Program-made: the position numbers and the translations under genes
In this document: in pieces, positions 16,564 through 26,274 of the stretch
Position numbering within the stretch: position 1 is the stretch's first letter
Layout: the number at the start of each line of letters is the position of its first letter
From: Parabacteroides sp. PF5-6
GTDB taxonomy: Bacteria; Bacteroidota; Bacteroidia; Bacteroidales; Tannerellaceae
Assembly (NCBI RefSeq): GCF_029504695.1
Contig: NZ_JAQFIN010000008.1
Span: forward strand, 112,884 to 176,883
Direction of reading: 5' to 3'
DNA length: 64,000 nucleotides
The notes under the pieces: model-generated
Database searches by the model: none
Seen by the model: only the letters and a program-made list of their open reading frames with translations
What the model was told of the DNA's origin: nothing

Positions 16564-16660
16564 AGTTTTGAACCACCAAGAGCACGAAGAGCACAACGTT
16601 TTTAAGACATTAAATACTATCTTAACGTTGTGTTCTTCGTGCTCTTGGTGGTTCAAAACT
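16564..16660. terminator. 37-bp inverted repeat shared by two convergent genes, reaching into nanM
   Basis: The arms 16564-16600 and 16624-16660 are complementary over 37 bases with one mismatch. The right arm includes the last codons and stop of the nanM-like gene (stop at 16653-16655). It sits between convergent genes and should work as a terminator in both directions. Confidence 0.85.
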
Positions 16661-17906
16661 CTTCGGTAAGTGTTAACCCATTGACTTGTGGCGTGCGAAC
16701 GCCCGGTTTCAGTTCGCCGTTCACCACGATCAGTTGCTGGTTATACCACACGGCACCAGCACCGGCACGGGCTAAGGGTTCGAACGGTCCCGCCGTTTGC
16801 CATTCCCGGGTAAGGGTATTGTAAATAAGCAAATCTTGATTGAATTTGTACCATTCCACCGGGTGAAACATATATTCGGCTGCGGCCGTTTGCAGGGCAT
16901 TCAGCCGTTCGGCTTCGTTGTTTCGCCGCGCCTCTTCCATCTGCCGCGGACGATCGACAGCGGCCAGGAAACAGTTGTAGTTGACTCCTCCGGCAAATAC
17001 GAGATGATGATCGCCATAGGCCAGTCCGATCCCACCCGTGAGGGTGCGTAAAGCCCCATCGGCCAGGGGAGGTAAGAGGCTTTCTTCGCTCCAGGTTTTC
17101 CGGGAGGGAGAATAGGCCAGTAAGTCCGTGGGGACCTGTGCTGCCCGTTCGCCTTCCACCGGTTGAAAACCACCGGCCAGATACAAAGTCGCTTCTTCTC
17201 CGTTCTGCTGGGCCACCCACACGGGTTGCACCCGTGCCGGTCCCGGGAAGTCTTTCAGCCGCTGCCATCCTTTGGCCGGCTCCTGCAAGTCGAGGCAATA
17301 CAAAGCGTTCGAAGGTTTACCGTCGGCATTTCCTCCGGCTACGTAAACACTGCGGCCGATAGCTGCTGCCGCCGCGTTATCCAGGGCGACGGGTAATGCC
17401 GGCAATTCCGTCAGGGTGATCGTCTGTTGGGCATTCGTTGTCAACAGAAAGACATCCGTAACGCTTTTCTCGTTGTTGTTTCCTCCCAAACACACCATTC
17501 CATCGGGAGTTATGGCCGTAGCCCCATAAGCCAGCGGATGCGGCAGATGTCCGGCAATCTTCCATTCGGCATCCGCTCCCGCACGCAGATCGAGTGTAAA
17601 TATTTCATCGTAATACCGCTTGCTGCCGCCTTCGGTCACCGGTTTACCGGGAAAGTTACAGCCGCCGGCTACGATCAGTTGATGCTCCCAAACGCCCGCG
17701 AAAGGAGCCGATACCCCCAATGACGCCGTTGTCTCCGTGCCGGGAAGATCCGGCCATTTTATCCATTTCATCGCTGTTTCTTTTGCCTTTTTTATTTCAA
17801 TCCGAAAAGTTGAAGCGGGTAATCCTATTTCGTTTATTACGTTCGCCCGGCCTTGCGCGCCGAGCGAATAGAATAAACAAAAGAGAAGAAGTAAAGCCTG
17901 TTTCAT
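16653..17906 (-). CDS. nanM: Cyclically permuted Kelch mutarotase, NanM-like
   Basis: The 417-residue protein starts with a signal peptide (MKQALLLLFCLFYSLGAQG) and then shows a Kelch beta-propeller with repeats such as LIVAGGCNFPG, VYVAGGNADG, LYLAGGF and LVFAGGVNYN. The blade order matches the cyclically permuted mutarotase family. NanM speeds conversion of alpha-sialic acid, as released by sialidase, to the beta form. It lies in the periplasm. The gene is the last of the sialic-acid locus, 21 bases after nanH on the same strand. The stop codon is inside a long palindrome. Context and motifs agree, though enzyme activity is inferred. Confidence 0.85.
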   Translation of the reverse strand: MKQALLLLFCLFYSLGAQGRANVINEIGLPASTFRIEIKKAKETAMKWIKWPDLPGTETTASLGVSAPFAGVWEHQLIVAGGCNFPGKPVTEGGSKRYYDEIFTLDLRAGADAEWKIAGHLPHPLAYGATAITPDGMVCLGGNNNEKSVTDVFLLTTNAQQTITLTELPALPVALDNAAAAAIGRSVYVAGGNADGKPSNALYCLDLQEPAKGWQRLKDFPGPARVQPVWVAQQNGEEATLYLAGGFQPVEGERAAQVPTDLLAYSPSRKTWSEESLLPPLADGALRTLTGGIGLAYGDHHLVFAGGVNYNCFLAAVDRPRQMEEARRNNEAERLNALQTAAAEYMFHPVEWYKFNQDLLIYNTLTREWQTAGPFEPLARAGAGAVWYNQQLIVVNGELKPGVRTPQVNGLTLTEEF

Positions 17907-17927
17907 GGCTCAGACCGGTGTTTTGAA

Positions 17928-19553
17928 TTACTCTTTGATAATATCCTTCAGCGGGATCGCTTGAAACACCATATGTGCCGTGCTTCCCTCGTAGAGGATG
18001 CCCACCGTTTCGCGGTCGATCGTCGTCAGGCAGGAATAGCCCCAGCCGTCGCCTTCGTCGAGCATCACCTGATATTCCTCCGGGAAGGTCAGTCCACCGT
18101 CGAGGCTGGCTTTGATCGTGATATGATGCCGTCCTTTGGTGGTGTTGGGATTCGAGAACAAGAGAATATCTTTGCCTAAGCTGTTGTCTTTGGCATTCGC
18201 TTGAATCAGGCTGGCCATGCAGACCGATTCCTGCAGGACGCGGCGCGAAGAAGGATGTTTCTCCCAGGTCTGCCCCAGGTCGCGGGTGGTATAGACGGCC
18301 CGGCTTCCTCCGCGGTCGTCGCGCATATTCAACATCAAGACACCGGGCGTCACCTCGGCCACCTGCGCTTCGGTGGTGTTTTCCCGCGGCGCATGGTGCA
18401 GATGCCAGGTCGTTCCCCGGTCTTTGCTATAGATGATACAGGCGTTCGGATCGCGATCCTCGTCGATATACTGTGCCGCAAAGACAAGCGTACCGTCCTG
18501 CATCGTAATGCCCATGCCCGGCCCCTGCAAGAGGAAGTACCAGGAGGGATCTTTCACCTGCCCGGTGATATTGATGGGCTGCGACCAACTCTGTCCGTCG
18601 TCGTCGCTATAAGCGAGCATCAACTGAGCGGTCTTCTGATCCATCCCCTGTTGGGAATTAAACCAGGCGCGCCCATTGCCCATGCCCTGTGTCCAGGCGG
18701 CAATCACCCATACCCGGCCGGTCACCCGGTCGACCAGAATCGCCGGATCGCCCACCCCATTCTGTGCCCGCGGCATACCGTTATGTTCGCCAAAAGCCAT
18801 CGCGATACGCATCGGCTCCCAGGTCTGTCCCCGATCCGTGCTGCGGCTCACGCCGATATCGACATACTCCTGCAGGTCCGCACTGTTGTTATACCGCACA
18901 TCATACACGCCCAAGAGCGAGCCTCGGTTCGTCGTCACAATCCCGGGAATACGATACGCCGCCGACCCATCATCACCCGCATGGCGCACGCCCACGCCCA
19001 TCCGGTGCACAATCCCTTCGGGCGAATGATAAGTCATAGGTACGGATTTCCCGTCTACCCGAACCGACGCGACCGACGCGGTCAGTTTCGTTGTCAGCTT
19101 CGTTTCCGGTTTCATCTCCAGGCTGACCCAGAAATAATTCACTCCCCGACAAAGCGGCTGGTTTCCCGTCAAAGAAACCCTAAGTGATGGCGATTGAATT
19201 TCATCCAACAGCACAGAATAAGAGGGATTAGCTTCCCGTGTCTTGCCCGGCACATTGCGCGCGATATAGTCTTGCGGAGCGAAGTGTAACGCCCCCTGCC
19301 GCTGCACCGCCTCCGTGCCGCCATAATAGAGTTTGAGTGCCCGGATAGCTTTTGTATCCACCCCCTCACCCAGTTGCAAGGTAATGTTTTCCAACGTCCG
19401 GCTTTCCGCAGCATCGATCCGCAGATAAAACAAAACATTGTCTTTCCGATCGATCAGGATCGGGATCTGTGTTTCTTTGATATCCATCGTATCCGACGCC
19501 ATCGCGCTCAAGCCCAAGAGAAATAGGCAAAAGAAAAGATTTATCCGTTTCAT
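17928..19553 (-). CDS. nanH: Exo-alpha-sialidase NanH (GH33)
   Basis: From MKRINLFFCLFLLGL the protein has 541 residues with a signal peptide; an upstream ATG at 19604 would give a poor leader and is not preferred. An N-terminal beta domain (about 20-165) is followed by the sialidase propeller. The arginine-containing motif AAYRIPGIV begins near residue 195. Five Asp boxes can be read: STDRGQTW, SDDDGQSW, SKDRGTTW, TRDLGQTW and SLDGGLTF. The enzyme cleaves terminal sialic acid from host glycans, probably in the periplasm or at the surface. It lies between the beta-propeller glycosidase-like gene and the NanM-like gene on one strand. Confidence 0.93.
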   Translation of the reverse strand: MKRINLFFCLFLLGLSAMASDTMDIKETQIPILIDRKDNVLFYLRIDAAESRTLENITLQLGEGVDTKAIRALKLYYGGTEAVQRQGALHFAPQDYIARNVPGKTREANPSYSVLLDEIQSPSLRVSLTGNQPLCRGVNYFWVSLEMKPETKLTTKLTASVASVRVDGKSVPMTYHSPEGIVHRMGVGVRHAGDDGSAAYRIPGIVTTNRGSLLGVYDVRYNNSADLQEYVDIGVSRSTDRGQTWEPMRIAMAFGEHNGMPRAQNGVGDPAILVDRVTGRVWVIAAWTQGMGNGRAWFNSQQGMDQKTAQLMLAYSDDDGQSWSQPINITGQVKDPSWYFLLQGPGMGITMQDGTLVFAAQYIDEDRDPNACIIYSKDRGTTWHLHHAPRENTTEAQVAEVTPGVLMLNMRDDRGGSRAVYTTRDLGQTWEKHPSSRRVLQESVCMASLIQANAKDNSLGKDILLFSNPNTTKGRHHITIKASLDGGLTFPEEYQVMLDEGDGWGYSCLTTIDRETVGILYEGSTAHMVFQAIPLKDIIKE

Positions 19554-19582
19554 TGTATTTTTATTTAGGCACTGTTTCGTAA

Positions 19583-19590
19583 CAAAGGTA
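19583..19590 (-). promoter_or_regulatory. Possible -7 box before nanH
   Basis: TACCTTTG on the minus strand lies 29 bases ahead of the nanH start. A matching -33 box at the right distance is not clear. It may give nanH and nanM a secondary promoter after the hairpin at 19687-19730. Confidence 0.4.
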
Positions 19591-19648
19591 GTTATATTCC
19601 GCAAGGATAGCCACTTACACAGAATCTATTCCCCATAATTTACTTTAC

Positions 19649-19734
19649 CACCCCGATCATAAACCTTTACCACCGGGGTCGTAAACCTTTACCACCGGGG
19701 TCGTAAAGGTTTATCACCCCGGTGGTAAAGCTCA
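19649..19734. terminator. CTTTACCACCGGGGT repeats with hairpin
   Basis: Three partly matching units of TTTACCACCGGGGTCGTAAA lie in tandem. The last forms a perfect 15-bp stem (19687-19701 with 19716-19730). The hairpin is placed just after the propeller glycosidase-like gene and could end or attenuate the transcript before nanH. Confidence 0.65.
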
Positions 19735-19782
19735 AAAGTCGCATCAATAGCCGGAAGTCTGTACCAGGAGTGGGATCTTAAT

Positions 19783-21465
19783 TTATCGCGGAATATCTCT
19801 TCCCGACGGATGTAAACCCGGACCACCTCCTGAGGTATATCCACCGCTTTCCCCAGTCTCCCATGGAGAGATCCAGAAAGCATATAGATCCCCCTTGTTG
19901 AGGTAGAATTTTATCCGGATATTCTTATTTGACAATTCAGACAAATCTTTCTTGTTTTTCCAGGAGACCAGGTGTTTTGTCGAATTCTCTTTCTTGATCT
20001 TTATACAATCATTTTTGCCGAATCCATCGATCACATTACCCTTTTCATCCAGGATTTCCACAAAGAGTTCTCCTTGGGTAACATCTGCGTTCACAAAGAG
20101 ATATTTGCCGTCGAAAGAGATCTTTTCCGTAAGTAGATACCCCTCTTTCTTCGCATTGTTCATGGAGACAAAGCCATCCCGCCGCAAAGTGGCCAAACCG
20201 GTAGAGGTATGTCCATCCCACATGATATCGTTGCGCTTACGTCCACTGGAGTAAAAATACAAAGAGTCGCCCACAATCAAAGGAACCCCATTGATCGATT
20301 GCATATTCCCCCAGTTCCAGGCTCCTTCCGTTTCGTTTACATCCATAAACGCCGAATGATCCGGACGATAAAAATGGAAACCGTCACGACTATAGCCCAA
20401 TCCGATTTCATTCCTCTTTTGGATACTCAAATCATTGCAGACATTGTTTTCCGGTCCTTTCCACATGGCATAGAAACCCAAGATCAAGCTTTCATAAGCG
20501 ATCGCGTCAAAATTATAGATCCCCGGCTCAACCTCCGGGAATTTAGGATGCCGCTGTTCTTTGTCATCCGGGGAAAACCAGAATACAATATTCTTATCCT
20601 TATCGTCATTTGATATATGATGCGCCACACTGACTGCCATTTCAGGATCTTCATTCTCCAAATAAGATCTGGAACGTCCGGATAAATGGTTGCCATATCT
20701 CAAGCTCCCGACCCATTTCTTCGTGAAAGGATTATAGAAGAAGGTCGTACGGTCACCCACATAGCCCGACTGAGCTTGCCCTTGCGACCAATGAATTCCA
20801 TCTTTTGAGTATCTCAGGACAATTTGCCAACCGCCACGACGCTTCTCGACATTAAAGAATTTGTATCTCTTATTGGGGTCCTTTTCTTCTTTGTCTAACC
20901 ATACAGTAGCAGCATCCCTGTTTGAGGTATTCACAATATTGGTATTCGGGTAAACATCCTGGTTTACTTTCACCCAATGTTTCCCATCATCAGACTCCGC
21001 ATAACAGGTATAAAAGCTTTGATTACTCTTATGGATCATTCCGGCACCGGCCAGATACCACATCTTAAACTTCCCCGCGCGCTCGTCGTACCAGATCCCG
21101 TCACTGAAAGGAGCAGCATAAGGCGAACCTTCAAACGTCATTTCCCATTCTTTATCCGGCTTAAGCACCGGATTGGCAGGGTAAAAATTCGCTTTGTGAA
21201 ACACCCGTTGCAGATTGGTTTCTGCAATCAGGAAATCATCCACGAACAACTGACGCCCCAGGTTGACCGGGATAACCGCCGGCTTCTGGTCGATATAAGG
21301 CAATGGCATCTCCTTGCGTACTTCAGGAATCTCATAACGAGGAGGCCATACCTCCGGGAGCTCGATGCCATTCGGCAGAACGGTAGGAACTTTATTTTGC
21401 GCCTCAGTCTGAATACTCAGACAAACGAACGATAACAGTAGTCCGTATAATAAATATTGCTTCAT
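19783..21465 (-). CDS. Secreted beta-propeller glycosidase-like protein of the sialic-acid locus
   Basis: The 560-residue protein begins with a signal peptide (MKQYLLYGLLLSFVCLSIQTEA). The body has features of five-bladed-propeller glycosidases of the GH32/GH43 type: LFVDDFLIAETN, FSDGIWYDERAGKFKMWYLAG, YAESDDGKHW, RYSKDGIHWSQ and LGYSRDGFHFYRP. The DDG-H-W and KDG-H-W signatures are typical of these propellers, but I cannot assign a catalytic triad or a family number. The C-terminal part (about 430-530) looks like a beta-sandwich module. It lies between susD and nanH on the same strand, 16 bases after susD, so it probably acts on sialylated or related host glycans. Substrate is unknown. Confidence 0.65.
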   Translation of the reverse strand: MKQYLLYGLLLSFVCLSIQTEAQNKVPTVLPNGIELPEVWPPRYEIPEVRKEMPLPYIDQKPAVIPVNLGRQLFVDDFLIAETNLQRVFHKANFYPANPVLKPDKEWEMTFEGSPYAAPFSDGIWYDERAGKFKMWYLAGAGMIHKSNQSFYTCYAESDDGKHWVKVNQDVYPNTNIVNTSNRDAATVWLDKEEKDPNKRYKFFNVEKRRGGWQIVLRYSKDGIHWSQGQAQSGYVGDRTTFFYNPFTKKWVGSLRYGNHLSGRSRSYLENEDPEMAVSVAHHISNDDKDKNIVFWFSPDDKEQRHPKFPEVEPGIYNFDAIAYESLILGFYAMWKGPENNVCNDLSIQKRNEIGLGYSRDGFHFYRPDHSAFMDVNETEGAWNWGNMQSINGVPLIVGDSLYFYSSGRKRNDIMWDGHTSTGLATLRRDGFVSMNNAKKEGYLLTEKISFDGKYLFVNADVTQGELFVEILDEKGNVIDGFGKNDCIKIKKENSTKHLVSWKNKKDLSELSNKNIRIKFYLNKGDLYAFWISPWETGESGGYTSGGGPGLHPSGRDIPR

Positions 21466-21481
21466 AATTCTTCTTTTTAAA

Positions 21482-23161
21482 TTACCAACCCGGATTATTT
21501 GATGTGATTAAAGGATTTCCTTCGACTTCTTCGATAGGCAACGGAATCCATTCGTGTTTACCTTCCTGGAATCCCGCATACGTATGCCCATTGTTAAAGG
21601 CTTTGAAGTATGGATCAGACGCTTCAAGCTCTCTGAATCGGCTCGTCAGCCTGCCCCAACGCAGAAGATCATAGAAACGATGGCCTTCATACGTTAATTC
21701 CAAAACACGTTCATTCTCTATAACTTCCATATTTACGGCAGAAACAGGAGGCATACCGGCCCGGCTTCTCACCTGATTAACGGCTTGCTCAGCTGATATC
21801 GAAGTCTGCGACGCACCCATCACCAGACATTCCGCGTACATTAACAACACATCAGCGTAGCGAATCCATCTCCAGTTGACACCCTGCGCACGGCCATAAA
21901 AGTAATAGATGTTTGTCCCCGGATTCCTTGCCGGCAATGTCCAATCGACCCATTTCCGACTGCTGCATTTGTAATCTTTTGCAGCCGGCCACTTATCACC
22001 GAAACCGGCAGTCACACTACCAAATTCATCCGCCCAATCATTCCCTTCAAGGTAAGTCACTTTATATCCGGCAGGCGCTACAATCTCCGGGAGATTATCA
22101 TTGAAGACCAAAGTTCCGAACATACGGGGATCGGTCTCGCCTTTTTCATTCTTTGAAGCCACGAATATATCATATACCCAATCATGGATTACTTGTGCAT
22201 TACTTGCATTTGCACTGGTAATGCTCCCAAATATAGGTGTTTTGGAACGAATGTCATTGAAGAGTCCGCTATTGTTAAATCCCGGATTAAAACCTGTATT
22301 TATCGCATCGGCCAAGAGTTGGATCTCCCACAGAGATTCATCATTGTTCTCATGCGCAGCATCGAAGTTCCAATCATAGTTCTCCACCAATGTATACGAA
22401 CCGCAGTCTCCATTAATCACCCGCCCAAAAGCCGCCGCAGCCTCATTATAATAGCTTGCACTACTATTACCATAATACTTTTCAAATCCGGTGCGATACA
22501 GATAGGCTTTCCCTAATAATGCTGCCGCACTTCCCTTTGTCGCACGTCCGGCATAACTACTTCCCCAATACCCTTTTTTCGGAAGCAATTTTTCGGCTTC
22601 GATCAGGTCACTAATAATGAAATCCCAGGATTCTTCAGGAGTTGCCTGTGCCCGATACTCATTGGTATTACCCGTAATCTCTTTGATCAAAGGGATATTC
22701 CGATAATTGGTGAACAAAAAGAAATGGGTGAACGCACGCAGAAAATAAGCTTCTCCCAGATAAGCATTCTTCTGTTCCGCATCTGCAAACTCAACACCCG
22801 GGATAACCTGAATCATCTGACACGCCTGTTGCGCAGCCGTGTACATCAACTGGAAAGGCTGAACAATGGAATAATAAGACGGCGTATAATCCTGGCTATA
22901 TGTACCGGGCACACTGTAGTCGGCTCCCGAAGAAGCCTCATCACTACGGCTCAATTGCAATCCGAAACCACAAGCTCCCAGATTTCTGGGTGTCGAGATA
23001 TACCCATACGCACCAATAACACCTTCATTAATGTTTTTCGGAGTCGTATAAAAAGAATTCAGGTCTATCTGATTCGGGTTAACCGATAACTCTTCAAACA
23101 CATCATTACAAGAAGCGAAGAGAATAGAAATTAACAGTATACAATAATATCTTGTTTTCAT
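21482..23161 (-). CDS. SusD-like sialic-acid/glycan-binding lipoprotein (NanU-like)
   Basis: From MKTRYYCILLISILFASC the protein has 559 residues; the longer frame to 23257 overlaps the susC gene and is not used. The lipobox cysteine is followed by NDVFEELSVNPN. The SusD/RagB fold shows in the N-terminal TPR-like helices (AYGYISTPRNLGACG, YLGEAYFLRAFTHFFLFTNY) and C-terminal RWIRYADVLLMYAECL and ERVLELTYEGHRFYDLLRWG. It sits at the outer membrane with the preceding SusC-like receptor; the two genes are 10 bases apart. By locus context it should bind sialic acid or sialoglycans, as NanU does in Tannerella. The specificity is inferred. Confidence 0.9.
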   Translation of the reverse strand: MKTRYYCILLISILFASCNDVFEELSVNPNQIDLNSFYTTPKNINEGVIGAYGYISTPRNLGACGFGLQLSRSDEASSGADYSVPGTYSQDYTPSYYSIVQPFQLMYTAAQQACQMIQVIPGVEFADAEQKNAYLGEAYFLRAFTHFFLFTNYRNIPLIKEITGNTNEYRAQATPEESWDFIISDLIEAEKLLPKKGYWGSSYAGRATKGSAAALLGKAYLYRTGFEKYYGNSSASYYNEAAAAFGRVINGDCGSYTLVENYDWNFDAAHENNDESLWEIQLLADAINTGFNPGFNNSGLFNDIRSKTPIFGSITSANASNAQVIHDWVYDIFVASKNEKGETDPRMFGTLVFNDNLPEIVAPAGYKVTYLEGNDWADEFGSVTAGFGDKWPAAKDYKCSSRKWVDWTLPARNPGTNIYYFYGRAQGVNWRWIRYADVLLMYAECLVMGASQTSISAEQAVNQVRSRAGMPPVSAVNMEVIENERVLELTYEGHRFYDLLRWGRLTSRFRELEASDPYFKAFNNGHTYAGFQEGKHEWIPLPIEEVEGNPLITSNNPGW

Positions 23162-23171
23162 AATTACAAAT

Positions 23172-26100
23172 TTAGAAAGTGAGTTGGAATCCAATGTTGA
23201 AAACTTTGGCATTATATGTAGCCGCATGGGCTGAGTTTTGAGAGATATAGAAACCATCTACTCCTCTATCGAAAAGGGTATTGGCATTCACTTCAGGATC
23301 ATAGAGCGGATATTTCGTGATCGTGAACAGATTCTGAGCACTTACATAAACCCTCAGATTGTCAATATGAGCCTTCTTTAATACCTGTGCATCTACGGTA
23401 TAACCTACTTGCAGATTCTTCAGGCGTAGATACGATCCGTCTTCCACATAGAACGTACTTGGCAGTGCATTACCACCATTAATATTGCTTGTCTTCGCAA
23501 TAGGAACGTCCGTATTCGTATTAGTCGGCGTCCAGGAGTTTAGTGCATCTGTCAATAACCCTCCATTGTAGCTGAAATACCAGTCATATTTCATCAAAGC
23601 AAAAATATCGTTCCCTTGCGAGCCCTGGAAGAACATACTCAGATCCCAGTTCTTGTAATTGACTCCGATATTCAAACCGTAAGTGAAATCAGGATGAGGA
23701 TTACCAATATTTGTCTTGTCATTCTCATCGATCTGCCCGTCGGGTAGTCCTGTCAGGTTTCCTTCACTATCCAGACCGTTATTATCTTCGAAGATGAAAT
23801 TCCCGCTGTCGTCTATACCCATTACATTATATCCCCAGAAAGTAGCAATCGGCAAACCGGGTTTGGTAATAGTCGGACGGTCGTTAAAGTTCCCGCTGGT
23901 AAAGACTTCTGCCGGGATCGGCAACACACCCACTCCCAAACTCTTCACCTTATTTCTCAGGAAGGAGATATTACCATCTAAATTCAATCCCCAATCTCCC
24001 CAGTTTTTTCTGTAGCTGGCAGCCAGTTCAAATCCTTTATTCCGAACAGATGCGGAGTTGAAAACCGGGTTCGTTCCTTCATTCACATAAATCATTTGCC
24101 CGGAAGAAGGAAGTGGAGCCAATGAAGCCAACAGGTCATTGTTGTCTTTAACAAAGTACTCCGCGGTAATTTGCAGCGCATTATTAAGCAATCCAATCTC
24201 TATCGCATAGTTCTGACTGATTGTTTTTTCCCACGTCAGATTCTCCTGTGCGAAACGGGTCACATAACCCATCGACCGGTTCGAAGCGGTTTGATTGGTT
24301 CCGAAAATTGCAGGAATCGGTCCGTGAGCTACGGATAAGAAGGAATAGGGGTTGATAAAGTTTGCCCCTAATTGCCCATAACTGGCCCGTATTTTCAATT
24401 TGCTCAACCAAGAGACATTAAAAAATTCTTCATTATGGACATTCCAACCTCCCGAAACAGAAGGGAAATAACCCACACGGTGACCTTTGGCAAATTTTGA
24501 AGATTTATCACTACGGATACTTGCCGACAAGAGATAGCGGTTATCATAATTATAATTGACCCGTGCAAAATAAGATAACAAAGCAGAGTTATACTCTTCC
24601 CCGTTAATCGATCCGGTGCCATTAAATACGGTAATGGACGGACCCCCCAAATCCACATCACTCGGCGAACTGGTAGATGTCAGACGATAATACTCCCGCA
24701 TCCAGCTTGTTCCGACCATGGCATCTATCGTGTGTCCGTCAAACTCATTCGAGTAATTCACCGTATTGTCAATCGTATAGTTGAACCGTTGTCCTTTACT
24801 CTCCGATAAAGAATTAATCTTTCGTGTATACTGATCATCCGCAATACCGTTTTCATCCCAGCGGGATTCAAAGGTTCTGCTATGCGTATAACCGTGAGTA
24901 GACACATAATCTCCTCCCATATTGAAATTATAGTTCAGCCCTTTCAGAATATTCAAAGAAAGACTTAAGCTACCCGTAACATTTACCACCCGGCTTCTTC
25001 TATCCTGATTGGCTAACGAAGCCATGGGATTGGTCGAGCCGCTTGATCCATTAATATAATAATCTGACCCGCTGGATACATAACGTCCCTGATTGTCTTT
25101 AAGCGGCAAGGTAGGCAGCAACAACACCATTCTGGTTTGAGGTTCCTTATTGGTATAAGCGACCGATAGATTCTCTTTCACCGACAAACGCCCTTTTTTG
25201 TAGCTGCCGTTGATGCGGGCATTATACTTTTCATAATTTGAGAATTCCGTAATACCGGTCTGGTCAAAATAACCGATACTGGTATTAAACGTCGAGTTTT
25301 CACTACCTCCCGATATCGATGCATTGACATTATAGATCGGAGCATTACGCAAATAGACATCTTGCCAGTCCGTACTAAGGTTGGGATCACTGGGATTAAG
25401 CACTTCGACTGCCTGCGTGGCGCCCGGGCTATTCTCCACCAGCATTTTCGCATACGTGCGGTATTCTTCGGCATTCATGAAGTCTAATTTCTTAGAAGGA
25501 GTCTGCATGGAGTAAGTACCTGTAATATTTACTTTTGTTTTCCCCTTCTCGCCATATTTTGTGGTAATCAAGACTACACCATTGGCTGCCCGGGAACCGT
25601 AAATAGCAGCGGCAGCTCCGTCTTTCAGGATTTCGATGGATTCGATATCATTCGGATTTAGGGTGTTTAACCCATTATTACTGAATGCGCCATCAATCAC
25701 ATAAAGCGGTTCCGTTTCGCCAAATGTACCTGCTCCTCGGACTAAGATTTTAACTTCTGCCCCTGCTTCACCTCCTTTTTGGAGAACTTCAACGCCAGGC
25801 ACTCGTCCTTGCAAAGCCGATGCTACGTTAGAGGTCACAAGCTTATTGATTTCTTTTGTAGAAACCGAAGCGACAGATGCCGTCATACTCGATTTCTTTT
25901 GCGTTCCATAACCTACGACAACAACCTCTTCCAATTGTTCTACATCCTCGAGAAGTGCTACCTGAAGGGTAGTTCTTCCCGCCAATGCGACTTCCTGGGC
26001 TTTATATCCGATAAAAGAGATTTGCAAAGTCGTGTTCGGATCGCTCACCTGGATCGTGAACTGGCCGTCGATGTCGGTGACTGTTCCATTCGTGGTTCCT

Positions 26101-26237
26101 TTTTCAACAACAGAAGCTCCCGGAATGCCTTCATTATAGGCGTCCCGGACGGTTCCTGAGACTGTGATCTGCCCTTGCCCGTACGCTAAAATGGGGCATA
26201 GAAGAGCCAATAAGTAAATCAAATGATTTCTTTTCAT
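23172..26237 (-). CDS. SusC-like TonB-dependent receptor (NanO-like)
   Basis: The 1021-residue protein starts with a signal peptide (MKRNHLIYLLALLCPILAYGQ). A carboxypeptidase-D-regulatory-like domain follows (about 24-95, VSGTVRDAYNEGIPGASVVEKG), then the EEVVVVGYGTQKK motif, the plug domain (DIESIEILKDGAAAAIYGSRAANGVVLITTK near 195-230) and a long beta barrel to the final aromatic residue. It forms an outer membrane importer with the following SusD-like protein, powered by TonB. Within this locus the cargo should be sialic acid or sialylated sugars, as for NanO. The gene follows the MFS transporter gene by 37 bases. Confidence 0.92.
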   Translation of the reverse strand: MKRNHLIYLLALLCPILAYGQGQITVSGTVRDAYNEGIPGASVVEKGTTNGTVTDIDGQFTIQVSDPNTTLQISFIGYKAQEVALAGRTTLQVALLEDVEQLEEVVVVGYGTQKKSSMTASVASVSTKEINKLVTSNVASALQGRVPGVEVLQKGGEAGAEVKILVRGAGTFGETEPLYVIDGAFSNNGLNTLNPNDIESIEILKDGAAAAIYGSRAANGVVLITTKYGEKGKTKVNITGTYSMQTPSKKLDFMNAEEYRTYAKMLVENSPGATQAVEVLNPSDPNLSTDWQDVYLRNAPIYNVNASISGGSENSTFNTSIGYFDQTGITEFSNYEKYNARINGSYKKGRLSVKENLSVAYTNKEPQTRMVLLLPTLPLKDNQGRYVSSGSDYYINGSSGSTNPMASLANQDRRSRVVNVTGSLSLSLNILKGLNYNFNMGGDYVSTHGYTHSRTFESRWDENGIADDQYTRKINSLSESKGQRFNYTIDNTVNYSNEFDGHTIDAMVGTSWMREYYRLTSTSSPSDVDLGGPSITVFNGTGSINGEEYNSALLSYFARVNYNYDNRYLLSASIRSDKSSKFAKGHRVGYFPSVSGGWNVHNEEFFNVSWLSKLKIRASYGQLGANFINPYSFLSVAHGPIPAIFGTNQTASNRSMGYVTRFAQENLTWEKTISQNYAIEIGLLNNALQITAEYFVKDNNDLLASLAPLPSSGQMIYVNEGTNPVFNSASVRNKGFELAASYRKNWGDWGLNLDGNISFLRNKVKSLGVGVLPIPAEVFTSGNFNDRPTITKPGLPIATFWGYNVMGIDDSGNFIFEDNNGLDSEGNLTGLPDGQIDENDKTNIGNPHPDFTYGLNIGVNYKNWDLSMFFQGSQGNDIFALMKYDWYFSYNGGLLTDALNSWTPTNTNTDVPIAKTSNINGGNALPSTFYVEDGSYLRLKNLQVGYTVDAQVLKKAHIDNLRVYVSAQNLFTITKYPLYDPEVNANTLFDRGVDGFYISQNSAHAATYNAKVFNIGFQLTF

Positions 26238-26274
26238 AAGTAGTAATTATTAATTAGTAATTGTAATTCAACGA

